DNA of 64,000 nt from an uncultured Flavobacteriaceae bacterium (lineage in GTDB: Bacteria; Bacteroidota; Bacteroidia; Flavobacteriales; Flavobacteriaceae), in the NCBI GenBank assembly GCA_913043275.1, contig CAJWLL010000002.1, positions 62,001 to 126,000 of the forward strand, read 5' to 3'. Below the pieces are notes generated by a model that worked only from the letters and a program-made list of their open reading frames with translations, was not told the DNA's origin and searched no databases. The translations under genes and the position numbers were made by a program. Positions 39,242 to 47,120 of this stretch are shown here, one piece after another (the stretch's first letter is position 1; every line of letters starts with the position of its first letter).

Positions 39242-39631
39242 TTATTGAGATAAACCAAAAACAATATCAATTTCAACTTTTATGTTTTCTCCCAAAACTG
39301 ATTGAACCGTGGTTCGGGCCGGTTTTATTCCATCAAAATAGGTGGCATATATTTTATTAAATCTATCAAAATCATTGATGTCACGAAGATGGACAGTACT
39401 TTTAATGGCATCGTTCATACTTCCACCTATTGACTCGACAATTGCCTTGATGTTGTCAAGGGTTCTTTTTGTTTCTTCTTCTATTCTCCCTAAAACAAAT
39501 TTACTGTTCTTAAAATCAACAGAGGCTTGACCACTCAAGAACAACATGCCGTTTACAAGGACTCCATCAGAGTATGCGCCTGTGACAAATTTAGGATCGC
39601 GGTCAGGATGTGTAATTTTAGTTTTTTTCAT
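39242..39631 (-). CDS. RidA-family protein, cytoplasmic
   Basis: A 129-residue RidA (YjgF/YER057c/UK114) protein. Motifs are FVTGAYSDGVLVNGMLFLSG, VHLRDINDFDRFN and the catalytic Arg in PARTTVQSV before VEIDIVF. RidA homotrimers hydrolyse 2-aminoacrylate and related enamine/imine intermediates to keto acid and ammonia. There is no signal peptide. It sits between the ceramidase-like gene and the D-threonine-aldolase-like PLP gene, so it may release the product of that enzyme. It is one of four RidA domains within 15 kb. Confidence 0.9.
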   Translation of the reverse strand: MKKTKITHPDRDPKFVTGAYSDGVLVNGMLFLSGQASVDFKNSKFVLGRIEEETKRTLDNIKAIVESIGGSMNDAIKSTVHLRDINDFDRFNKIYATYFDGIKPARTTVQSVLGENIKVEIDIVFGLSQ

Positions 39632-39663
39632 AAATTAATAAGTATTGCATTCTATTTAAATTT

Positions 39664-41025
39664 TTACAAATCTTTTGATAGCCGCATCATGCCCATTTTA
39701 ATTTCTTTTTCTGAGCCATCTTCCAAAAAACTACTTCTGGCCCGCCAGGTTTCATACCCTCCTTTTTTCATTTCATGAGAAGGGGGTACATATCCATCAT
39801 AGGTATTCGCAAGACATATGGTAAAAAATTTTTTGTTAGCTAAATTTCTCTTAAGCCAAAGACCCGTTTCAGAAAATAATTCCGCACCAGACGCACCTAT
39901 CCACTGACTTCCAATTTTCATAATCTGAACTGATGCTATATGAAAGTCAGAGTATTCACTGAGCAGTAATTGTTCTCGGGCATATAAAATTGACAGACCT
40001 TGCGCATCAAGCTTTATCCCGTCAATATTGTTTTTTTCTAAAATCATCTCAGCTTCTGAAACTTCTCTACCACTAGGTTTTCGGACTGGAATTTTTAACT
40101 CTTTGTACTTCATGTCAAGTAATGGATTTTCTTCCCAAACCAATCCTTTTAAACTTTTAGAAATAGCATCTGCAATAATTTTTCCTATCAGGTTCGCTCT
40201 TTTAAAATCGGTCTTTAATATCTGGCTTGATTTGCTAAAATCCCAAGTATTGACATCTCCACCTGTACCATAGCTCAACATGCCTATGAAATTATCCGTT
40301 GCTGAGAGATTGGAATGCATTTCATGGGCGAAAACACCATAAAAGTCAGCAGTGATCGTATCAACACCCCAGTCCCCTGCGTAATGAGAAGCAAAATTTG
40401 CAACTGTTGAAATCCATTCGCCGTCTAATCCTCTGATCAAAATAAAACCCACTTCATTGTCTACCTCAGCAGTAGGTCTAAGAATGTTGCGCTGGGCTCC
40501 AAACGGATTCGTTTTAACAGTATCTTTATTTTTGCTGACAGGATTATGTGCTATATGCTCTTTTTTCATAATATATCTTCGACATCTGTGATGGCCCGGA
40601 ACCATTGTTTTGCCTGAAGCAATTTTTGCTGGTTTACAGTTTTCATTTGCTTTTTGTACAGATTTTAATACTAGACTCGGTAAATTCTTTCGATAGGAAA
40701 TATCAACAGCACCCCCAAGGATACCAGCTACATCAGGGGCTCCGTGGGTATGCGTGCAAGCCAATAAAATGTCCTCTTTATCAATTCCGATAGAATTGGT
40801 CACCAACAGTTTAATTTCCTCAATTAGATCTGAAGGTAAAATGCACATATCAAGCATGATAATTGCACAATGTTTTTTACCCTTTTTCAGGACAAGGCTT
40901 TTAGCATACAATGGATCACGGATAAAACGGGCATAGTGCGAAACAAAATCACCGCCTATAAGCGTACCCTTAACAGGTGTAATTTCTTGTTTTGCAGCTC
41001 CTGCCAAAAAAACAGATGTCGGCAT
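39664..41025 (-). CDS. Neutral ceramidase N-terminal-like hydrolase
   Basis: A 453-residue protein related to the N-terminal catalytic domain of neutral/alkaline non-lysosomal ceramidase, a zinc amidase that cleaves N-acyl bonds. Features are AAKQEITPVKG at the start, the LACTHTHGAPD zinc-binding segment, VANFASHYAGDWGVD and SYGTGGDVNTW. It lacks the ceramidase C-terminal domain and has no clear signal peptide, which differs from secreted ceramidases. An amidase acting on an imported N-acyl compound fits the operon; lipid substrate is not implied. It lies 17 bases after the transporter gene. Confidence 0.85.
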   Translation of the reverse strand: MPTSVFLAGAAKQEITPVKGTLIGGDFVSHYARFIRDPLYAKSLVLKKGKKHCAIIMLDMCILPSDLIEEIKLLVTNSIGIDKEDILLACTHTHGAPDVAGILGGAVDISYRKNLPSLVLKSVQKANENCKPAKIASGKTMVPGHHRCRRYIMKKEHIAHNPVSKNKDTVKTNPFGAQRNILRPTAEVDNEVGFILIRGLDGEWISTVANFASHYAGDWGVDTITADFYGVFAHEMHSNLSATDNFIGMLSYGTGGDVNTWDFSKSSQILKTDFKRANLIGKIIADAISKSLKGLVWEENPLLDMKYKELKIPVRKPSGREVSEAEMILEKNNIDGIKLDAQGLSILYAREQLLLSEYSDFHIASVQIMKIGSQWIGASGAELFSETGLWLKRNLANKKFFTICLANTYDGYVPPSHEMKKGGYETWRARSSFLEDGSEKEIKMGMMRLSKDL

Positions 41026-41042
41026 CTATAGTTAATTTGAAT

Positions 41043-42362
41043 TTATTTAATGGTATGTGTTTTCATTAAGGGCTTCCAGTGATCAATTTTATAACCATTA
41101 ATGGCATAATAGAAAATATAGGCATAACAGGGTACCAAAATCAAAATGGCTAACTGCGGCCTTTGGGAATATCGATCTATAAGATCGCCAAATAATAATG
41201 GAAAAATTCCCCCACCAATTAACGACATGATCAAAATGGCTGAAGCCTTTTTGGTTTGCTTCCCTAGCCCCCTAAGCGATAATCCCCAAATCGTACCCCA
41301 GAGCATCGATGCGCTAAACCCTAATGATAACAAGGCATATATACTGTATACTCCTTCAGTAAAATAGGTCAGACCGGTTGCCAAGAGCCCCCAAATCGAT
41401 GCATATAGCAAAGCCTTGTTTTGAGAAATATACTTGGGTACCAAAACAGAAACAAACAAATATCCGAACAGCATAATGAAGAGGGTGTAGGTACTAAAAT
41501 GTCGGGCAATATCCATGGGCATTTCAAGGGATTGGCTGTATATGATTATACCGTCAATTGGAATAGCCTCACAAGCCCCCGAAACGAACAATGCGAACAC
41601 GCCCATAACCAAATATGGATATTCGAATAGTTTTTTCCCTCTAACCTGAAGCTCTTCTGAAGTTTTTACTTTTTCATGAGTCTCACTTATTTCGGGAAGC
41701 TTCGAATAATGAACTATTAAAGCTACAAACAGCAATATGATTGATATGATCAAGTAAGGATTGACAATTTTTAATGCATAGGCATCCAAAGCCAATGATT
41801 TGCCAATATTATCCAATCCTTCTATTGCAATCAAAAGCTCGTCTGCATCGGCCAAAAAGACTTTTCCCAAAAGTATTAGGCAGATAATTCCAGCTATTTT
41901 ATTTGCAATTCCCATATAACCGATTCGCTTGGCTGTACTTTCTATGGGACCCATAATCGCTATGTATGGATTGGCAGCAGTCTGAACCAAGGCTAAGCCA
42001 CTAGCAGTTAAAAACAAGCCTCCCAAAAACAGGGGATAAAGTCTAGAATAAGCGGCAGGTATGAAAGCTAGGGTACCGATGGACATGATACAAAGACCCA
42101 ATACCATGCCTTTACGATATCCTATTTTTTCCAAGACTAATGCAGAAGGAAACGCCATCACAAAATAGGCAAAATATGAACTGAAAGCAACTAAGGTAGC
42201 TTGAAAATTGTTAAGTTGCATACAAATCTTAAAATACGGAATCAAGATGCCGTTTATCCAGGTCAAAAATCCAAACACAAAAAAAAGGATTCCAATGATA
42301 AAAAGCGGGTAATAATATCTATAATTCCTTATATTTTCTTTTAATTTAATCACGTCTAGCAA
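41043..42362 (-). CDS. FucP-type sugar:proton symporter (MFS)
   Basis: A 439-residue major facilitator transporter of the L-fucose:H+ symporter type, with 12 helices. Family signatures are FFVFGFLTWINGILIPYFK near the start and LALVQTAANPYIAIMG in helix 5. It is the first gene of the - strand operon reaching down to the M19 dipeptidase, so it probably imports that operon's substrate. The frame opens with a TTG at 42362; a GTG at 42353 is an equally good start. FucP relatives in this phylum move several monosaccharides and N-acetylamino sugars. Confidence 0.9.
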   Translation of the reverse strand: MLDVIKLKENIRNYRYYYPLFIIGILFFVFGFLTWINGILIPYFKICMQLNNFQATLVAFSSYFAYFVMAFPSALVLEKIGYRKGMVLGLCIMSIGTLAFIPAAYSRLYPLFLGGLFLTASGLALVQTAANPYIAIMGPIESTAKRIGYMGIANKIAGIICLILLGKVFLADADELLIAIEGLDNIGKSLALDAYALKIVNPYLIISIILLFVALIVHYSKLPEISETHEKVKTSEELQVRGKKLFEYPYLVMGVFALFVSGACEAIPIDGIIIYSQSLEMPMDIARHFSTYTLFIMLFGYLFVSVLVPKYISQNKALLYASIWGLLATGLTYFTEGVYSIYALLSLGFSASMLWGTIWGLSLRGLGKQTKKASAILIMSLIGGGIFPLLFGDLIDRYSQRPQLAILILVPCYAYIFYYAINGYKIDHWKPLMKTHTIK

Positions 42363-42372
42363 TATATAAAAA

Positions 42373-42380
42373 CAAATATA
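42373..42380 (-). promoter_or_regulatory. Candidate -7 box upstream of the FucP-type operon
   Basis: TATATTTG on the - strand matches TAnnTTTG and lies 10-20 bases before the possible start codons. I see no good -33 element at the usual spacing. The whole 42363-42611 gap is otherwise AT-rich with no gene. Confidence 0.3.
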
Positions 42381-42611
42381 TTATATTACTGAGTTTAATT
42401 CTGTATAACTTTATATTATAGTAGGAATATTTAAAATACTTCCTTTTGGCACCCCCTTCATTTATTCATCAAGGTCATACATTATAGCCGAGTTACTAGC
42501 GATGGTAATATAAGTGCATTTATACTTAATTATTGATCTGAGAGATGGTTGAACTGGAGAGGAAGTAGGGTTTTTATCACTCTGGAAAAAGAAAATTGAG
42601 GGTCTAAAACT

Positions 42612-43862
42612 CTAATCCTCTCCAATAGCAACATCTAAAATTCTACCTCTTATACTCAAACGGTAAAGGTTCTTTTGTTCTCGGGTGGGATATACCCTGT
42701 TGGAAAGAAAAATCATAAAACACTTATGAATAGGATCTATCCATACTAAATTCCCGGTAAATCCACTGTGACCAAAACTTTCTGGGGCACATTTTTCAGA
42801 GGGATATCGTTCTGAGGGGATGGTGTCCAGGGTAGGCTTATCAAAGCCTAGGCCTCTTCGGTTGTTCGTTTCAGGATAGGCACGTGAGCTAAAGAGTTCA
42901 AGAGTTTCTGGTTTTAAATATTGTTTTCCTTCGAACTGCCCACCATTGAGAAACATTTCCAGTAATTTGGCCAATGAAGAAGCATTGGCAAACAATCCGG
43001 CATTTCCTGAAACTCCTCCCATCAGACCAGCGGCCTCATCGTGAACCCAACCGTGCACCAATGTATTTCTAAAAAGGGAATCCTTTTCGGTGGGGACGAT
43101 TTCTGCCTTTGGATAATCAAAACTGGGGTTAAAAGTCAATCGCTCTATACCCATGGGGTCGTAAAAATACCTGTCCAAAAAAGCATCAAAGGGTTGTCCA
43201 CTTATTTCTTGTATCATATCTGGTAAAAGAAAAAAAAGTAAGCCTGAATAGCGGTATTGCCCAATTTTTTCGACAGGAGTCCTTTTAATTCTTCGCATTA
43301 TTTTCTTCTCATATTTTCTATGAATAAATAGAGAGTCAGTGAGATGATCAGGATAACGTTTACTTTGCGAAGGGGAAAGGGTTCTGGCTTTCATTTTTCC
43401 ATTTTTACGTCTCACAGTATTCTGATGTTCAATATAGGGTAACCATCCGGCTTGGTGGCTTAGGACTTCTCTAAAAGTGGAATTTTTTTTATTGCTGTTT
43501 TTGATAAGAGGAATGTAGTCCGAAACCTTTTGGTCCAATTCAACCTCGTAGAGTTCATATAACTTCATAAAGGCCAAGGTACTGGCCATAATTTTGGTTA
43601 CTGAAGCTAGGTCATATAGATGGTGGTTTTCTACACGAACAATGGAATCATAGGTGTGGAATCCGTAGCTTTTATTCAGCCGGATGCTATCATTTTTAAA
43701 AACCAATACTTGTGCGCCTGGATAGGCTTTTTGTTGAATACCTATTTGGACAATGGAGTCAATTTTATATTCTAGAGCATCATTAAGGTTTTTTGAAAGC
43801 GTTTCTTGTCCACGAAGTAAAACAGTACTCACCATTGAAAAAAGGAAAATCACTTTTTTCAT
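42612..43862 (-). CDS. Exported serine hydrolase, class C beta-lactamase family
   Basis: A 416-residue penicillin-binding-protein-like serine hydrolase. The Sec signal is VIFLFSMVSTVLLRGQ. Active-site motifs are SVTK (SxxK) in LASVTKIMAS, YRYSG (YxS) and HSGFTG (HxG). These proteins are typically esterases, D-aminopeptidases or amidases; antibiotic resistance is not implied. It is the last gene of the exported-enzyme operon and may cleave an ester or D-amino amide of the substrate in the periplasm. The start is the ATG at 43862. Confidence 0.92.
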   Translation of the reverse strand: MKKVIFLFSMVSTVLLRGQETLSKNLNDALEYKIDSIVQIGIQQKAYPGAQVLVFKNDSIRLNKSYGFHTYDSIVRVENHHLYDLASVTKIMASTLAFMKLYELYEVELDQKVSDYIPLIKNSNKKNSTFREVLSHQAGWLPYIEHQNTVRRKNGKMKARTLSPSQSKRYPDHLTDSLFIHRKYEKKIMRRIKRTPVEKIGQYRYSGLLFFLLPDMIQEISGQPFDAFLDRYFYDPMGIERLTFNPSFDYPKAEIVPTEKDSLFRNTLVHGWVHDEAAGLMGGVSGNAGLFANASSLAKLLEMFLNGGQFEGKQYLKPETLELFSSRAYPETNNRRGLGFDKPTLDTIPSERYPSEKCAPESFGHSGFTGNLVWIDPIHKCFMIFLSNRVYPTREQKNLYRLSIRGRILDVAIGED

Positions 43863-43873
43863 AAACCTGTTTC

Positions 43874-44434
43874 TTATTCAATTTCAACAATAAGGTCAAT
43901 CTCTACCGCAATATTGAATGGCAAAGACACCATTCCTACTGCAGCTCGGGTGTGTTTTCCCCTTTCACCAAATACAGCAACCATAAGGTCAGAAAAACCA
44001 TTAACCACACTGGGGTGTTGTTTAAAGTCGGGATCAGCATTAACCATGCCTGTGACTCTAATGATTCTTTTGACTCTGCTTAGATCACCCAATGTACTTT
44101 TAAGTACGCCGATTTGATTAATGCCAGTTAGTCGAGCAGCTTCGTATCCCTCCTCAATGGTAAGATCCGATCCCACCTTACCGGTTATAAATTTTCCATC
44201 CGGTTTTTTAGGACCGTTGCCCGAAAGGAAAAGTAAATTTCCGACTTGAACAGTATTAACAAAATTTGCAACAGGAACAGCAGGTTGGGGAAGTACGATT
44301 CCCATACTGTCCAGTTTGGCTTCCGGATTGAAATCAGATTTGACTTTAACGATTTTGTTTTGTGCTTGGGGAGACCCACAGGATACAAGGGTAAGCCCAA
44401 AACCAAAAATTAATAAATACAAAGTTTTTTTCAT
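43874..44434 (-). CDS. RidA-family lipoprotein
   Basis: A 186-residue RidA-family protein with a lipoprotein signal ending in LTLVSCGSPQ, so it is anchored outside the inner membrane. The RidA domain (about 60-186) has NTVQVGNLLFLSGNGP, RVTGMVNADPDF and the conserved Arg in HTRAAVGMVSLP before VEIDLIVEI. It resembles the RidA branch that lacks the short N-terminal YSxA stretch. Export of a RidA protein is unusual, since the known role is in the cytoplasm beside PLP enzymes; here the next gene encodes an exported PLP enzyme. Confidence 0.9.
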   Translation of the reverse strand: MKKTLYLLIFGFGLTLVSCGSPQAQNKIVKVKSDFNPEAKLDSMGIVLPQPAVPVANFVNTVQVGNLLFLSGNGPKKPDGKFITGKVGSDLTIEEGYEAARLTGINQIGVLKSTLGDLSRVKRIIRVTGMVNADPDFKQHPSVVNGFSDLMVAVFGERGKHTRAAVGMVSLPFNIAVEIDLIVEIE

Positions 44435-44443
44435 AATTTTTTT

Positions 44444-45664
44444 TTAAACGACTGATGATAAAATTTCTTTAACCCTCTTAGCAACGATACGCTCTTGACC
44501 GGGTACCATCATCCAAGTGGTTATGCCCACACTTTTAGAATCTCCCACAGTTTGAATAGAAGGGTGGCCCTCTGTGAGTTGTTTGCGCAATTCGTTCGGA
44601 CTTACTTTCACCTTCTTTTCATCCCAATGAATGCGTAAACTTGGCACGTGGTTGGCGTATTTCGGTACGTGAATTTCGGTTTCCACTCCTTCTATTGAGG
44701 TTGCACTGTCACTAATCAATTGAATTTGTGATTCCCACATTTTCCATTCCTTGACATGATCTTTTTGCAGGTACAATTCCAGAGCAGCTAACATTCCCAA
44801 TACTTCTTCTTTGTTGACCTTCATGCCCCTAGCGATGGTCTCTCCACGTGGAGGGGTATGCATTCGTGCTGCCTCTATATACTCTCTTTTTCCTAAAAGT
44901 AAACCGGCACTTTGCGGCCCTCTCAATCCTTTACCACCGGAGAAAGCGACCAAGTCAAATCCCATTTTGGTAAAGCGAAATAGATTTTCAACTGGCGGTA
45001 CATCTGCTGCACAGTCGATAAAAGTGGGGATGTTATGTTTTTTCCCAAGAGCAACGAACTCTTTCCATTTGATTTCTCCCTGATCAGTATTAGCATTAAG
45101 AAACCAAAGCATACAGGTTTTGTCTGTGATCTTCTTTTCCAATTGTTTGGCAGTTTTTACTTTGATCAACTTGGCACCAACATTAGTAAGTGCTTGGGCA
45201 TATCCGATCGTGTGAGATTCTTGAATGATGACTTCATTCCTCATGCCCTGTGTATTAGGAAGTTGTTTGACTTTTTCAGGATCCTTGCCGGTTAGTATTC
45301 CAGCCATTCCTATGCTCATAGCACCAAAACATCCGGAGGAAACTGTTGCGTATTCGCATTCTAACAATTCAGCAATACGTTCTCCTACCTTGTCCTGCAA
45401 GTCATCTAGATTGACGTATTCATCTGCTCCATAGCTAATGGCTTCAATGACTTCTTTGGGCATCAAACAGCCTGTCATTGAGGTATAGGTTCCAGCGGCA
45501 TTAATAAATGTTCTTAGTCCAAGTTCTTTAAAAAAATTGCGTCTTAAACTGGAGACTACTACTGCGGAATTGGGTTGAGCAGACAGTGTTTTAATCCCAA
45601 GTAAACTTCCTGCAAAGGGAAGGGTGGCAAGTGATTGGAGGACTTTTCTTCGATTAATCATCAT
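44444..45664 (-). CDS. SelA-like PLP enzyme with twin-arginine signal
   Basis: A 406-residue fold-type I PLP enzyme of the SelA / D-glucosaminate-6-phosphate ammonia-lyase-like group. The N terminus (INRRKVLQSLATLPFAGSL, then SAQ) looks like a Tat signal, which would export the protein folded with its cofactor. The domain has TFINAAGTYTSMTGCLMP, a cofactor-binding VSSGCFGAMSIGMAG stretch, FIDCAADVPP and the PLP lysine in FSGGKGLRGPQSAG. Selenocysteine synthesis is not plausible outside the cytoplasm. An ammonia-lyase or similar elimination on a 2-amino acid is likely. Two RidA genes flank it. Confidence 0.88.
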   Translation of the reverse strand: MMINRRKVLQSLATLPFAGSLLGIKTLSAQPNSAVVVSSLRRNFFKELGLRTFINAAGTYTSMTGCLMPKEVIEAISYGADEYVNLDDLQDKVGERIAELLECEYATVSSGCFGAMSIGMAGILTGKDPEKVKQLPNTQGMRNEVIIQESHTIGYAQALTNVGAKLIKVKTAKQLEKKITDKTCMLWFLNANTDQGEIKWKEFVALGKKHNIPTFIDCAADVPPVENLFRFTKMGFDLVAFSGGKGLRGPQSAGLLLGKREYIEAARMHTPPRGETIARGMKVNKEEVLGMLAALELYLQKDHVKEWKMWESQIQLISDSATSIEGVETEIHVPKYANHVPSLRIHWDEKKVKVSPNELRKQLTEGHPSIQTVGDSKSVGITTWMMVPGQERIVAKRVKEILSSVV

Positions 45665-45680
45665 TTTTTAATTTTTAAGT

Positions 45681-46145
45681 TTAATCTACAGCAGCAATAC
45701 AATCAATTTCTACCAATGAATCACCGGGAACACCGCCGTATGTAGCTACTGTAGTTCTTACCGGTGGATTTTCACCAAAACGACCTCTGTAAACTTCGTT
45801 CATTTTGTGATAGTCTGCTAAATCAGCCAAATAAACATTGACTTTTAAAACTTTTTCCATTGAAGATCCATTTTTCTCAAGTTCCTCTTCTATGACGTTT
45901 AGTACATGATTGGTATGTGCTTTAATGTCACCATCAAAGTGAGCCCCTTTTCCTGCTATATATAGAGTATTTCCATGCTTAACTGCACCAGAAAATAATG
46001 GGATTTCTTGATCTTCGATAATTTCTCCTACCACCTCTTTTTTACTTTTTGAATTTGCAGCATTTACTGAGCTTAAACCAAAAAGGCCTGCCATACCGAT
46101 ACCGATATTTTTTATTATTGATCTTCTTTTTTCGTTGTGTTTCAT
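45681..46145 (-). CDS. RidA-family protein with twin-arginine-like signal
   Basis: A 154-residue RidA protein whose N terminus (EKRRSIIKNIGIGMAGLFG, then VNAA) resembles a Tat signal. The RidA domain (about 42-154) has LFSGAVKHGNTLYIAGKG, VNVYLADLADYHKMN and the catalytic Arg in PVRTTVATYG before VEIDCIAAV. It lies 16 bases before the SelA-like PLP gene and has the same kind of export signal, which suggests both are sent to the periplasm. It would hydrolyse enamine products of that enzyme. Confidence 0.9.
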   Translation of the reverse strand: MKHNEKRRSIIKNIGIGMAGLFGLSSVNAANSKSKKEVVGEIIEDQEIPLFSGAVKHGNTLYIAGKGAHFDGDIKAHTNHVLNVIEEELEKNGSSMEKVLKVNVYLADLADYHKMNEVYRGRFGENPPVRTTVATYGGVPGDSLVEIDCIAAVD

Positions 46146-46171
46146 CTTTTTTACATTTTAATTATTAATTT

Positions 46172-47104
46172 TTACCACATTCTCTTTTTAATTAATTCTT
46201 TTATTTGGTCTCTGGGAACAGGAAGCTCATCTATATGATACCTAATCCACTTGGAAAAATCTTTTTCAATTTCATCTGACCATTTGTTGTCAATTTGCCC
46301 TGGAGTATATATACCCTCTTTTAACCGGGAGATACCAAATAAATCTCTAAGCCTTACTACCTCAGAGGTAACTACGACTTTCTCTGCCAAGTGGGCAGGG
46401 ATAAAAATCACTCCTTCTTTTTTGGCCAAAACTACATCGCCGGGCATGACAGTAGCTGCTCCTATTCTTATCGGATCGTTGATGCTTAACAACATAACTT
46501 CCGTAAGAAATGAAGGGTGCCAAGCCCTGACAAAAGCATTAAAGCCTTCGATTTCAGATAGGCCTTCCATGTCTCTGCTAGAGGCATTAAACACAACACC
46601 TGTTTTGGATTTGGCATAAATGGAATTCCCCAGATTGTCTCCGATCAGCGTTCCATCTATAATTTTACCAAAGCCATCAGCAACATATACGTCGTGTTCT
46701 AATAATCGGTCGATGGGCCAGGAGTTGGTGTTCCCAATTTCTCCAGCTTTTAAACCTTTTTGTTTGATCTGATCAGCAACATCGGGTCTGTTGGGCATGT
46801 ATTGTACGGTAAGTGCCCGACCCACAACGGTTACGTCATCGTGTAAGGGTTGCCATCCTCCCTCAAATTGGTTATGAAAACCTTCATTTCTCAAAACACC
46901 CCATGCCTCTTCTATGGTTACTTTTTTCATCCGTTTAAGGATGTCCAAAGCTACTTTGGGCCTTCCATCTTCAAAACGTTCTCCTTCCCAATGGTGGGTT
47001 AAAAATTTCATTTGATCGACACTCAGGTTTTGGGCAAATCCATTGTAGATGGTCAGTACACAAGTTAAAAGAAAAGTAACAACAGTTAATTTTTTAAAGA
47101 TCAT
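46172..47104 (-). CDS. Exported RraA-family aldolase-like protein
   Basis: A 310-residue RraA-family protein with a Sec signal (TVVTFLLTCVLTIYNGFAQ). The core has VVFNASSRDMEG where cytoplasmic relatives have DGxxRD: Arg-Asp is kept and the preceding Asp-Gly is changed to Asn-Ala. GDVVLAKKEGVIFIP is the second family stretch. The protein is longer than usual at both ends. If active, it would cleave a 4-hydroxy-2-oxoacid to pyruvate in the periplasm. I use the ATG at 47104; the frame from 47152 overlaps the transporter gene and hides the signal. Confidence 0.87.
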   Translation of the reverse strand: MIFKKLTVVTFLLTCVLTIYNGFAQNLSVDQMKFLTHHWEGERFEDGRPKVALDILKRMKKVTIEEAWGVLRNEGFHNQFEGGWQPLHDDVTVVGRALTVQYMPNRPDVADQIKQKGLKAGEIGNTNSWPIDRLLEHDVYVADGFGKIIDGTLIGDNLGNSIYAKSKTGVVFNASSRDMEGLSEIEGFNAFVRAWHPSFLTEVMLLSINDPIRIGAATVMPGDVVLAKKEGVIFIPAHLAEKVVVTSEVVRLRDLFGISRLKEGIYTPGQIDNKWSDEIEKDFSKWIRYHIDELPVPRDQIKELIKKRMW

Positions 47105-47120
47105 TTGATTAAAATTTAAA

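Noticed and set aside
42612-43862. Antibiotic-resistance beta-lactamase
   Set aside because: The motifs are those of the wider serine hydrolase family (SxxK, YxS, HxG), and the catabolic operon context argues for an esterase or amidase.
44444-45664. Selenocysteine synthase SelA
   Set aside because: It has an export signal, and no selB or selC was found nearby; the fold is shared with sugar-acid ammonia-lyase-like enzymes.
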